This document shows positions 1 to 8,016 of a stretch of 46,228 bases of DNA, one piece after another. Position numbers and translations under genes: made by a program. Source of the stretch: a virus. The stretch lies in IMG/VR virus record IMGVR_UViG_3300021376_000109, positions 1 to 46,228 of that record; one strand, given 5' to 3'. Every line of letters starts with the position of its first letter. Within the stretch, counting starts at the first letter, position 1. A model generated the notes under the pieces. It worked only from the letters and a program-made list of their open reading frames with translations, was not told where the DNA came from and did not search any database.

Positions 1-1
1 A

Positions 2-574
2 GAATATATCCCAAATGATTCTATTACTGAATTTCGTTCTACAATGCTAAGGGACTATACTACTCAAAATCCAATTAATCAATTCTTAGAGCAGGTAATT
101 GCAGAGCTTAAAAAAGCAAAAAAATACGTGAACGATTTTATTGCCGGCGTAATAAATTCAGTAAAGGCTTTAACTGTTTTTGTATCTGAAACATTAGATA
201 TGGATATTCAAATAACTGGCTCTATATTAGAGCTTATGCATTTAATAAGATTTGTTAGATTGATTTGGAATTTAATAAAGAATGGACTCACTGATTGTAA
301 GAAATTCAAACAAAATCCAGCATTAGTAAACAATATAATAAAGGATGTCTACAATAGTAACTATGATACTATTGTTCAGAATCCATTAAATCCAAGTTTA
401 AATAATCCTACTGGAGCATTTAAGGAATATTTAACTATAACTGATACAAAAACTGGTAAAAAAATGCATATAGACCCTGAAGAGTGCAATTCTATATCGA
501 GTTTAAATTTGTCTGATGCTATATTAGATGGTATATACTCTGATTTAACAAAAAATTATTTTACAAAGGGATAA
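2..574 (+). CDS. Unknown phage protein, 3' part only
   Basis: The reading frame is open to the left edge of the window, so this is the C-terminal part of a longer gene. The ATG at 44 has no ribosome binding site before it and is probably internal. About 190 residues are visible. They include a lysine-rich helix (LEQVIAELKKAKKYV) and a moderately hydrophobic helical stretch around ILELMHLIRFVRLIWNLI, which could be membrane-associated or buried. The C-terminal half is polar and Asn/Asp-rich. I recognise no family. Position directly before a small protein and the portal is where phages often keep terminase or other packaging and head genes, but nothing in the visible part shows ATPase or nuclease motifs. 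It ends in TAA and is followed 3 bases later by the next gene. Confidence 0.6.
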   Translation, partial: EYIPNDSITEFRSTMLRDYTTQNPINQFLEQVIAELKKAKKYVNDFIAGVINSVKALTVFVSETLDMDIQITGSILELMHLIRFVRLIWNLIKNGLTDCKKFKQNPALVNNIIKDVYNSNYDTIVQNPLNPSLNNPTGAFKEYLTITDTKTGKKMHIDPEECNSISSLNLSDAILDGIYSDLTKNYFTKG

Positions 575-577
575 CAA

Positions 578-781
578 ATGGGCAGTTTAGACAATTTTAA
601 GTTTCAGGATTTTTGGAATAAACTAGAGGATGATACCAAGCTTGATGATGAACAAAAGCTAAAGTTTGCTCTAATCAAATTAATATTAGACAATAATGAG
701 AAATTTTTAAAAATTAAACTAGAACTTTTGAGTAACGTTAATACAAATATAGATTTGTTAGGGAGCTTTGATAATGAGTAA
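578..781 (+). CDS. Small hypothetical protein before portal
   Basis: A 67-residue acidic, charged protein (begins MGSLDNFKFQDFW) with a predicted helical centre rich in Lys, Leu and Asp. A purine-rich AAAGGGA sequence lies about 7 bases before the ATG. The gene follows the upstream gene by 3 bases, and its stop overlaps the start of the portal gene, so the three are almost certainly co-transcribed and translationally coupled. No family recognised. Small acidic helical proteins beside a portal gene can be head-assembly or packaging accessory proteins, but that is inference from position only. Confidence 0.6.
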   Translation: MGSLDNFKFQDFWNKLEDDTKLDDEQKLKFALIKLILDNNEKFLKIKLELLSNVNTNIDLLGSFDNE

Positions 782-2519
782 ATACAATTTAATTTCTAAG
801 GCTTTAAAAACCATGGAACTACAACGCTCGTCTCAAGAGCTCCAAGACCAGAATAAACCATTATTTATTGAATCTATACCAGGTGTAAGAATTAAACGCT
901 TAGATAACAAAAGCTATTCCTATTCGGATAGACACAGAGGTAATTGGTTTAAACCTGAATATGATTTAACTGAATTACAAATTGCTCAGGATACAGATGC
1001 GTATATATTTAAAGCAATTCAAAAGAAGGTTCATAAAATCATATTAGCCGGCTGGGAATTTGTAGGTAAGGATAGAGAAGCAGTAGCTTATATTAAAAAA
1101 CGTTTAAGAGAAATTGAAATAGTTTCTGGTATGCCATTTGATATGATGATTATTAATACTGCGCATGATTTAGCTAGATATTCTAATTGCATGTGGGTCA
1201 AGGTTAGAGATTCAGAGGCATCTAGTGGCGTAATCAGACCACATCTTAATAAAGAATTAGATCCTGTTGCGGGTTATTTTTTATTACCATTTGAAACCTT
1301 ATGGTTTAAGGTTAAACCTAATGGTGAAATTAAGAAGGTTATGCAAATAATGCATAACACAGGTAAGTCAAAGGAATTTGCTCCAGAGGATGTAATACAT
1401 TTTTATACTAATAAAAAACCTGGGTTTACAATGGGTACTCCTGAGATTTTAGCTGTATTAGAGGATGTTGCTTTATTGCGTCGTCTAGAGGAAAATGTAG
1501 AATCTATGGTAGATGCAAATTTGAATCCTTTATTCCATTACACTGTAGGTACAGACCAGCATCCTGAACGTTATGGACCTGATGGCACTAAGGAAACAGA
1601 TATAGTAAGGTCTACTATTGAGTATATGCCTAGTGGTGGTATTTTTGTGTCTGACCATAGACACAAAATAGAGGTGCTTGGTGCAGAGGGTAAAGCTTTA
1701 AATGCAATTGAATATTTAGATTATTTTAAGAAAAGAGTATTTGCAGGGTTGGGAGTTACACCTATGGATATGGGTGAAGGAGATTCTGCAAATAGCAGTA
1801 CTGCATCTACATTATCTAAATCTGCAATTCAAGATGTAGAAGCATTGCAGGCTAATATTAAAATGTTTATAGATACCTATGTTATTAACGAGCTATTAAT
1901 AGAAGGTGGTTTTTCAGATGTTGTTATGGATCCTGAAAAACGTGTAGAAATTAAGTTTGGTACTGTTGATAAGGAAGAAAAGTCTAAGCTCGAGAATCAA
2001 ACAATTCAGCTTTGGTTAAATAAATTAATTACCGAGGATGAAGCTCGTAAACGTTTAGGTGAAAAACCAATTGAGGAGTTAGATAGAGATAAGAACTATT
2101 ATAAGCTTTACGAGGAACCTGCAGCATTATTAAAGATAATGGGTAGTCCAGTTAGTGCAGCTGCGCAAGCATTAGCTGCAGCACCAACAAGTAATATTAC
2201 TGAATCTCAATTAAGTAAAGAATCTAAAACTAATAATACAAATAACAATAAGAAGACTAATAGCAATGTAATTAGTAATGCACCTAGTCGCCAGTCAGCT
2301 AATCAGGCTAGACCAGCGAACCAGCAAGGGGTTCGCTCAGCACCTAAACTAACTAAAGATAATAGTAGTAACGAAAAAAGTAGTGTCAAGGGCTTGGACG
2401 AAAATAATCAGAAAAATTTGAATTACTTGATTTTTGACACTATAGATAAGATATTATCTACAGATGATATAGACTCAGTTTTAGATAACTTTATTGAATC
2501 AATTAATAATAAAGATTGA
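774..2519 (+). CDS. Portal protein
   Basis: A 581-residue protein with the features of a phage portal, the dodecameric ring at the DNA-entry vertex of the head. An N-terminal region leads into segments typical of portals: aromatic, charged stem and wing sequences (PGFTMGTPEILAVLEDVALL, then RRLEENVESMVDANLNPLF), a VFAGLGVTPMDMGEG segment, and an acidic region with EDEARKRLGEKPI. Residues from about 460 on are a low-complexity Ser/Asn/Ala/Gln tail followed by a short acidic helix. The ATG at 774 is preferred over a TTG at 768 because AGGGAG at 760-765 sits at normal distance. Length fits large-phage portals. It lies directly upstream of the prohead protease and capsid genes, the usual head-gene order. 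The Ser/Asn tail may be flexible and the final helix may bind scaffold or terminase (inference). Confidence 0.85.
   Translation: MSKYNLISKALKTMELQRSSQELQDQNKPLFIESIPGVRIKRLDNKSYSYSDRHRGNWFKPEYDLTELQIAQDTDAYIFKAIQKKVHKIILAGWEFVGKDREAVAYIKKRLREIEIVSGMPFDMMIINTAHDLARYSNCMWVKVRDSEASSGVIRPHLNKELDPVAGYFLLPFETLWFKVKPNGEIKKVMQIMHNTGKSKEFAPEDVIHFYTNKKPGFTMGTPEILAVLEDVALLRRLEENVESMVDANLNPLFHYTVGTDQHPERYGPDGTKETDIVRSTIEYMPSGGIFVSDHRHKIEVLGAEGKALNAIEYLDYFKKRVFAGLGVTPMDMGEGDSANSSTASTLSKSAIQDVEALQANIKMFIDTYVINELLIEGGFSDVVMDPEKRVEIKFGTVDKEEKSKLENQTIQLWLNKLITEDEARKRLGEKPIEELDRDKNYYKLYEEPAALLKIMGSPVSAAAQALAAAPTSNITESQLSKESKTNNTNNNKKTNSNVISNAPSRQSANQARPANQQGVRSAPKLTKDNSSNEKSSVKGLDENNQKNLNYLIFDTIDKILSTDDIDSVLDNFIESINNKD
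1643..1668 (+). repeat. Perfect 10-bp inverted repeat
   Basis: TTTTGTGTCT (1643-1652) and AGACACAAAA (1659-1668), 6-base loop, inside the portal gene. Confidence 0.85.
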
Positions 2520-2530
2520 TAGGAGTGCAC

Positions 2531-5059
2531 ATGACTAACATTATTAAATTTAATGATTATGTTGCTATCAATCCTGATAACAAAATCTTGTCTTTGAATA
2601 AAGAGGAAAAGATTAAGCTTACTGATAATTTAATTACTAATTCCTATACTAAAGGAAAAGGGTTAGTAATTACATATGATTTAAGTCATTCAGGTAGAAA
2701 GATTAACAACAGAATTTATTCTGCAAGAGGACAACGTAAAGGCGTAGAGTCTTTAACAAATCCTTTTAACAAGCCAATTCTCAGAAATCACGACCAGCAA
2801 TCAGATCCAATTGGTAGATTTATTGGTGGCGAATATCAAGATTTATCTGAGTATATTATGGGTCATTTAAGAAATGATTTAGGCGCATATAATCAATTAA
2901 GACATGCATTTGATTCAGACGAACCAGAGCATATTTATAAATCTTTAAGTAAGTATTCCTTATTAAAGAATAGTGAATGGCCTGGTGTTGGTAGAATGCG
3001 TGTAAAAGCTAATATCACAGATGAGGATGCAATTAAAAAATTCCTTGATGGTAGGTATTTAACCTTTAGTGCAGGCACCTCTACTAACAGACATGTTTGT
3101 TCTATTTGTAATGAGGATTGGGCTTTAAATGGTCCTTGCGAGCATGAACATGGTAAAGAATATGACGGAGAAATGTGTGTATTTATTTGTGGTGATTTTA
3201 ATGTACATGAAGGCTCAGTAGTAAATACTCCAGCTGATAATTTTTCTCAGGTAGTATCTATTGAGAGAATGACAGACTCTGAATTACCAACAAATGATAA
3301 ACAAATAAAAGATAGCAATGCAATTGAAATCATTTTAACTGATTTTGAAATGGATAACGAAAATGACATTCAAAACGAGAGAGGATCTTCCGATGAGTAC
3401 AACACCCAAGAAACAACCAATAAAACCCAAGAAGACAACAAAGAAGCCGAAAAAGTATTAGATTTCAATTCTCAACTTACAGATGAAAAAACCTTTAAGG
3501 TTCCTGCTGGTGCTAAAGGTAATGCTCAAAAAGTTCTTGATTGGAAGGAAAAGCATGGCTCTGATGTCAAAGGTATGACAGCTGTTGGTTGGGCACGTGC
3601 AAGGCAATTAGCTACTAAATCAGAAATTGGTTTATCTACTGTTAAGCGCATGGCTATGTTTAATCGCCATAGAAAAAATGCAGAAGTAGATCCTAAATTC
3701 AAATCTGAACCATGGAAGGATCGAGGATACGTAGCATGGTTAGGTTGGGGTGGTACATCTGGTGTCGACTGGGCTATTAAAATCTCTGAAGCTAACAATG
3801 ATGAGCTAGAAGCAGATGATGCAGAGCGTTCTTCTCCAGAAGGTAAAGGTGCAAAAACTCCGGCTAAACCATCTGAAAGAATTAAAGGATCTAAAGTTAA
3901 TAAGGAGGGTTCTGCTTCTAATTCTAGTAAATCAATAGAAGTAGGCTCTGCACTTGAATCCTTGAAGGCTAAAGTCTCTGCGCACAATGAAAAGCATGGA
4001 GATAAGGAAGGTAAGAAAGTAACCTTAGGAATGTTAAAGGCAGTTTATCGTAGAGGTACTGGTGCTTTCTCTAACACTCATAGGCCTGGTATGTCGCGTT
4101 CAGGATGGGGTATTGCAAGAGTTAATGCATTCTTGAAATTAGTAAGTAGTGGCAGCCCTTCTAACCCCAAGTACACTACCGATAATGATTTGCTTCCAGC
4201 CGGGCATCCTAAAAAATCAAATAATAAATCAAAACCACAGAAGGACTTCAATATGTCGAATGAAAATAATGAATTAGATAATGATTTGCTAGAACAAGTA
4301 AATGAACCAACTCAAGAAGAACAACAAGCTCATGATGAATCATTCAATGATGATTTAGAAATTGATTGGTTTACATTTGATTTAGCTTTAACTGCAATTA
4401 TGGGTGACAAGGCTTTATCTACTGAAGCTAGAAATAGTTTGCCAGATGATGTATTCTGTGGTGCAGATAGGTCTTTCCCTGTACCAGATTGCGCACATGT
4501 AACATCTGCTAGAAAGCTTATTGGTCAAGCAAAAACAAGTGATGCTGTAAAGAAAACTATTTTAACTTGCGTAAATAGAAAAGCTAAAATATTAAAATGC
4601 GATAAAGAGAATGATATGGAATTCCAAGAATTAAATAAGAAATACGAAGATGCTTTAGAAAAAATTAAAACTTTAGAAGAAAAAATTGCTAAAGTTCTTG
4701 AAAAATTTGCATCTAAAGATTTACAACAAGATAGTACCCAAGAAAATGTCAAAAATGATGAAGAAATAAATGTCAAAAATGACACAAATATTAATGTAAA
4801 TAATGACATTAATTTTTCATCAAAAAATGACATAAATAACCTTGACTTGCTTAATAAAAAAATAGAAAATCCTTCTGAACATTTAGGATTAACTGATAAA
4901 GTAAATGGTGTTACTAAAACTAATCTAGGTGCGTTTGAACAAAAGGTAGTTGATACCTACATTCGTATTAAAGATGAATATGGTTTTAATTCGGCAGAAC
5001 ATTATTTACAAAGTCAAGCGGGCTATTTACCACGTGGCTTTCATCCTGATAAAGTTTAA
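2531..5059 (+). CDS. Prohead protease-scaffold multidomain fusion
   Basis: An 842-residue protein that appears to join several phage modules. Residues 1-185 resemble a prohead maturation protease, with a candidate catalytic His87 (RNHDQQSDPIGR) and a candidate Ser180 in TFSAGTS. Residues 188-220 hold a zinc-finger-like cluster (C190, C193, C203, H205, H207, then CVFIC). Residues about 322-418 (KGMTAVGWARARQLATKSEI) and about 472-562 (VYRRGTGAF, then DNDLLPAGHP, resembling DUF5824) are basic domains often seen in large-phage head genes. Residues about 614-690 (CGADRSFPVPDCAHVTSARK) are another such domain. A coiled coil follows at about 696-730, then an eight-residue repeat around VKND at 739-770, and a tail ending in the stop at 5059. 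AGGAG at 2521 sets the ATG at 2531 rather than the TTG at 2516. The protein probably cuts head proteins during maturation and serves as scaffold. Domain edges are approximate. Confidence 0.75.
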   Translation: MTNIIKFNDYVAINPDNKILSLNKEEKIKLTDNLITNSYTKGKGLVITYDLSHSGRKINNRIYSARGQRKGVESLTNPFNKPILRNHDQQSDPIGRFIGGEYQDLSEYIMGHLRNDLGAYNQLRHAFDSDEPEHIYKSLSKYSLLKNSEWPGVGRMRVKANITDEDAIKKFLDGRYLTFSAGTSTNRHVCSICNEDWALNGPCEHEHGKEYDGEMCVFICGDFNVHEGSVVNTPADNFSQVVSIERMTDSELPTNDKQIKDSNAIEIILTDFEMDNENDIQNERGSSDEYNTQETTNKTQEDNKEAEKVLDFNSQLTDEKTFKVPAGAKGNAQKVLDWKEKHGSDVKGMTAVGWARARQLATKSEIGLSTVKRMAMFNRHRKNAEVDPKFKSEPWKDRGYVAWLGWGGTSGVDWAIKISEANNDELEADDAERSSPEGKGAKTPAKPSERIKGSKVNKEGSASNSSKSIEVGSALESLKAKVSAHNEKHGDKEGKKVTLGMLKAVYRRGTGAFSNTHRPGMSRSGWGIARVNAFLKLVSSGSPSNPKYTTDNDLLPAGHPKKSNNKSKPQKDFNMSNENNELDNDLLEQVNEPTQEEQQAHDESFNDDLEIDWFTFDLALTAIMGDKALSTEARNSLPDDVFCGADRSFPVPDCAHVTSARKLIGQAKTSDAVKKTILTCVNRKAKILKCDKENDMEFQELNKKYEDALEKIKTLEEKIAKVLEKFASKDLQQDSTQENVKNDEEINVKNDTNINVNNDINFSSKNDINNLDLLNKKIENPSEHLGLTDKVNGVTKTNLGAFEQKVVDTYIRIKDEYGFNSAEHYLQSQAGYLPRGFHPDKV
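4747..4832 (+). repeat. 24-bp periodic TGTCA/TGACA array, copy A
   Basis: Four units of exactly 24 bp. The TGA(CA) element occurs at 4756 (degenerate), 4780, 4804 and 4828. The second unit contains the 14-bp element TGTCAAAAATGACA (4771-4784), an imperfect dyad with arms TGTCA and TGACA. In the protease-scaffold frame each unit encodes eight residues of the form NVKND plus three. The 62 bp at 4771-4832 align without gaps to 16551-16612 at about 51 of 62 positions by hand count. Confidence 0.85.
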
Positions 5060-5082
5060 CTAAAAAATAATAGGAGTTAGAT

Positions 5083-6387
5083 ATGGCAATTGATAGATTC
5101 CAGAGTAGATTTAAAACTCGTAATGATTTGATGGATCAAATCACCCCCAATAACGTAGTTCAAACTAACGTTTCCGTACCTGCTGGTGAATGGAAGCCTG
5201 CTGCATGGCTTCCAGTTGTATGGCAGAATCAAAGAAGCAAAGACTATTTCGTAATGTCTGCTGGTAAGGTTGTTTCCTTTTTTGCAGATGGTAGAATTGT
5301 TCCTGCTGGTTACTTGGCTAGAGCCGCAGCAGCAGCAGATGCTTCTCATGTAATGCTTTCTTATCATCAAATGGATGAAGATGCTCGCGTAATTGATATT
5401 ACTACTGGTAAATTTGTTGCTCTCAGTGGTGCTGGTAGCAAGAATGTTACTTTAGGTGATTTTGTACAAGCATTGGCTGACCATGGTTTAATTCCTGTTG
5501 ACCATGCAGCTTTACAAGCAAACGCAGAAATCGAAGATTTACAAGCTGCTGTAAATGAATGTGTTTCCTCTCCAGTTGGCGTATTATCATATGATGTATT
5601 TGTTTGGGCTGGTGATGACCTCGCAAACCTTCACTTTACTAATTATCAAAAACAACATTTGATTCAGTTCTTTACTGATATTCAAATGAAGGTTCCTCAA
5701 GTAGTACATGGTTTAGATGAGAAAACTATTCAAAACGCAAATGTTATAACTGGTGCAACTCTTGCAGGTATGGCTCGTTATGCTGGACTTCCAGTTGAAG
5801 CTTTAGTTGCAGTTCAACTTGGTCAACCAGGTAATGTTGCTGCAAATACTACTCGCACTCCTATTAGCTGGACTAATCTAGCAGCAGGTGCAAGTACACG
5901 TTTACGTAGTGGTATTGATCTTCTTGCTAAAGAAGGCGATTGGTTTGTAGATGAATTCTCAGCAATGTTGATTGTTTATTCTAATGCTGGTGCTGGTGCT
6001 GCTCTTCCTGCAGTATTTGCTGGTAAGCAAATTCAATTCTATGTATATGATGGTGCTTCATCTACTCAAGAGCGTATGCAGCATTTTGTAGGTGCTGGTA
6101 AGCCTGGTGATTTTGTTACCTTTGATGAAAATTCAAACTTTGTTGCTGTACCTAATGGTCAATTATTCGAAGCACTTAGTCAGGGTATGGTTTGCGGTCG
6201 TCTCTTAACAGTATTCAAGGAACCAAAGAGTCTTCTTGAAAGAGTACGTACTGGGTTCCAAGGCGAAGAGTTTGGTGCAACTGGCAAGATGCCTGGTAGT
6301 GCTACTCGTGGTTTCTCTGATTTGATTACCTTGTCTCAAGAGACTGTGGCTGACCAAATCGTTGTAATCAATGTTAAGATTCAATAA
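5083..6387 (+). CDS. Capsid-associated structural protein
   Basis: A 434-residue protein between the protease-scaffold and major capsid genes, with AGGAG before the ATG. It is rich in Ala, Gly, Val and Asp and has no signal peptide or membrane segment, as expected of an assembled virion protein. Visible segments include SVPAGEWKPAAWLPVVW near the N terminus, AARAAAADASHVMLSYHQ in the middle and a hydrophilic C terminus. Compared with most genes here it uses more GGT, GCT and CGT codons, as does the major capsid gene, which suggests high expression. I do not recognise the family with confidence. It could be a decoration or cement protein, a second capsid subunit or a head protein cut by the upstream protease. 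The next gene is the better candidate for the major capsid protein. Confidence 0.6.
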   Translation: MAIDRFQSRFKTRNDLMDQITPNNVVQTNVSVPAGEWKPAAWLPVVWQNQRSKDYFVMSAGKVVSFFADGRIVPAGYLARAAAAADASHVMLSYHQMDEDARVIDITTGKFVALSGAGSKNVTLGDFVQALADHGLIPVDHAALQANAEIEDLQAAVNECVSSPVGVLSYDVFVWAGDDLANLHFTNYQKQHLIQFFTDIQMKVPQVVHGLDEKTIQNANVITGATLAGMARYAGLPVEALVAVQLGQPGNVAANTTRTPISWTNLAAGASTRLRSGIDLLAKEGDWFVDEFSAMLIVYSNAGAGAALPAVFAGKQIQFYVYDGASSTQERMQHFVGAGKPGDFVTFDENSNFVAVPNGQLFEALSQGMVCGRLLTVFKEPKSLLERVRTGFQGEEFGATGKMPGSATRGFSDLITLSQETVADQIVVINVKIQ

Positions 6388-6410
6388 TAAATTATAGGAG
6401 ATATTTAAAT

Positions 6411-7745
6411 ATGACAACTTTAAGATTAGTAGATGGTACCGAGCTAGCATTACCTAGCAATCCAAAGGCTGCTTCTCGTTATCTAGCAGACATGATTCGT
6501 AATAATGGTCAATTAGCTGATTCCGAACAAAAGGTTTCTTGGAAATCTTTCTCTGAAACAATTAGTCCAAAAAATAAAGATATGGTTAAGGCTTCCGAAA
6601 TTACTCCATTGCTTCAAACTGCTATGGAAATTTTAATTCGTGAACCTGTTGAACCAAACGCTGTTATTACTCCTTTGTTTACTCGTATTCAAGCACAAGG
6701 TCTTAACACTCAAATTTTGATGGGTGCTATGGGCGCTGTATATGCTGGTGATGTTCAAGAATTAGGTACTTACCCAGAAGTTAACTTCCAAATGGGTGGT
6801 GCTGTTTCTACTGCTTATATCGGTAAGAGCGGTATTGCTGCTTCCTTTACTGATGAAGCCTTGAGATATTCTACATTTGATATCATGGCAAAGAACCTTG
6901 AGCTTATGGGTAATGCACTCGTACGTCACAAGGAACAAAAGGCTGTTTCTTTCTTGAAGCAACTTGGTACTTCTTTGTATGACAATATCAATCCTTCACA
7001 TTCTATTTACGGTGTTACTACTGGTCGTGGACTTAGTCAAAATGTTCTCGTTGGTAACGGTACACTTTCTATGGACAACCTTATGCGCGGTATGGCTCAT
7101 ATGGCTGAAGAAGGTTTCTCTGCTACTACATTGCTTATGCACCCATTATTCTACTATTCATTCATTCAAGATCCTATCTTGCGTCAAATGATGTTGATGC
7201 ACGGTGGAGGATCCTGGTTCAATGCTTATAGTGGTGCACCTGGTGTCTTGACTCCTTACAATAATGGTACTATGGGCGCAATGGGTCCAACAAACGGTAC
7301 TAAGATTAACAATGGTCGTGGTATCGGTACTTCTGGTCAAGGTGCTAATGGCTCTGAGATTTCTCCAGTAACTGCTCGTTCACAACAAGCTACTTCTGCT
7401 CCAAATCTTCCAAGCTATTTCCCATTCAACTTCCAAATCATTGTTTCTCCTCTTTGTCCTTATGACCCAGAATCAGAAACTGGAGATATTTTCTTGCTCT
7501 CTGGTGGTAATGTTGGTTATCATTTAGTTGATGAAGAACCTACTACTGTAGAATGGCGTGATGAAAACACAGAATCTGTTAAGGTCAAGATTCGTGAACG
7601 TTATGGCTTTGCTGTTTCTCACGAAGGTCAAGGCGTTGGCGTATTCAAGAATGTTAAGAGATCCGAGCAATACTGGGATGGCACTGTCAAGGCTCTTGCT
7701 GAGATGGGTGATATTTCTGAGAGTGATGTCAAGGGTCAAATGTAA
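6411..7745 (+). CDS. Major capsid protein (HK97-like)
   Basis: A 444-residue protein with strong resemblance to HK97-fold major capsid proteins of large myophages. The N-terminal region (residues about 1-90) may include a segment removed by the prohead protease. It is followed by TPLFTRIQAQGLNTQILMG, a long helix of the spine type (FDIMAKNLELMGNALVRHKE), the segment TTLLMHPLFYYSFIQDPILR, a glycine/asparagine-rich insertion (residues about 270-330) and a C-terminal axial-like domain ending in KIRERYGFAVSHEGQG. AGGAG lies before the ATG, 23 bases after the previous stop. Codon use favours CGT for arginine, unlike the AGA-rich giant genes downstream. A stem-loop and a strong terminator follow the stop, so this is probably the 3' end of an abundant capsid transcript. 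Confidence 0.75.
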   Translation: MTTLRLVDGTELALPSNPKAASRYLADMIRNNGQLADSEQKVSWKSFSETISPKNKDMVKASEITPLLQTAMEILIREPVEPNAVITPLFTRIQAQGLNTQILMGAMGAVYAGDVQELGTYPEVNFQMGGAVSTAYIGKSGIAASFTDEALRYSTFDIMAKNLELMGNALVRHKEQKAVSFLKQLGTSLYDNINPSHSIYGVTTGRGLSQNVLVGNGTLSMDNLMRGMAHMAEEGFSATTLLMHPLFYYSFIQDPILRQMMLMHGGGSWFNAYSGAPGVLTPYNNGTMGAMGPTNGTKINNGRGIGTSGQGANGSEISPVTARSQQATSAPNLPSYFPFNFQIIVSPLCPYDPESETGDIFLLSGGNVGYHLVDEEPTTVEWRDENTESVKVKIRERYGFAVSHEGQGVGVFKNVKRSEQYWDGTVKALAEMGDISESDVKGQM

Positions 7746-7753
7746 AAAATAAT

Positions 7754-7769
7754 CTTGTAGAAATACAAG
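7754..7769 (+). other. GAAA-tetraloop stem-loop after capsid gene
   Basis: CTTGTA (7754-7759) and TACAAG (7764-7769) form a 6-bp stem closed by GAAA, a GNRA-type tetraloop. It starts 9 bases after the capsid stop codon and 18 bases before the terminator. As RNA it could protect or mark the 3' end of the capsid message. No function is demonstrated. Confidence 0.6.
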
Positions 7770-7784
7770 TCGTATAATATAAAT

Positions 7785-7812
7785 GAGGGGAGCTTAATTG
7801 CTCCCCTTTTTT
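7785..7812 (+). terminator. Rho-independent terminator after capsid gene
   Basis: A perfect 7-bp stem GGGGAGC (7787-7793) / GCTCCCC (7800-7806), loop TTAATT, and then a run of six T. This is the clearest intrinsic terminator in the window. It lies in the only intergenic gap above about 40 bases (7746-7830). Transcription of the capsid genes probably stops here in part, which would give more capsid than neck and tail message. A TATAAT at 7773-7778 lies inside the gap but lacks a convincing -35 box. Confidence 0.9.
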
Positions 7813-7830
7813 ATTTATAGGAGATATAAA

Positions 7831-8016
7831 ATGAGTTGGTTTAAAGACCGAAAAGATTTAGAACAAAATTACGAAGATGACTTTAATTACGACCCTACCA
7901 ATCCTTATACTTCTATGGTAGAGGACGAAGATTTTATAGAAGTTAAAATAGGTGCAAAGCAAAATGACAATAAATCTACTGACGAATCTAAGCTACCCAC
8001 AGAACCAATCAAGTAA
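7831..8016 (+). CDS. Small acidic protein, 61 aa
   Basis: A 61-residue, strongly acidic protein beginning MSWFKDRKDLEQNYED, with a patch of Asp, Glu and Tyr and a Thr/Lys-rich C terminus. AGGAG eight bases before the ATG gives the start; a TTG in frame at 7798 lies inside the terminator stem and is not credible. Its last 53 bases overlap the following Ig-like gene in another frame. I recognise no family. It is the first gene after the terminator and may be a small neck or head-completion protein, but there is no motif to support that. Confidence 0.55.
   Translation: MSWFKDRKDLEQNYEDDFNYDPTNPYTSMVEDEDFIEVKIGAKQNDNKSTDESKLPTEPIK

Noticed and set aside
2384-2439. TGTCA and TGACA in the portal C-terminal region
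   Set aside because: Spacing of 51 bp does not fit the 24-bp rhythm, and there is no extended match to the arrays.
3526-3987. Reverse-strand ORF of 153 residues
   Set aside because: Opposite strand of the protease-scaffold gene, with low-complexity Ser/Ala/Leu content and no start signal.
4747-4832. CRISPR array
   Set aside because: Units are 24 bp with no separate spacers, they keep reading frame, and no cas genes are present.
7755-7778. Possible promoter (TTGTAG and TATAAT)
   Set aside because: The two boxes are only 12 bp apart, and the -35-like box lies in the stem of a hairpin. The TATAAT is probably chance or part of a structure.
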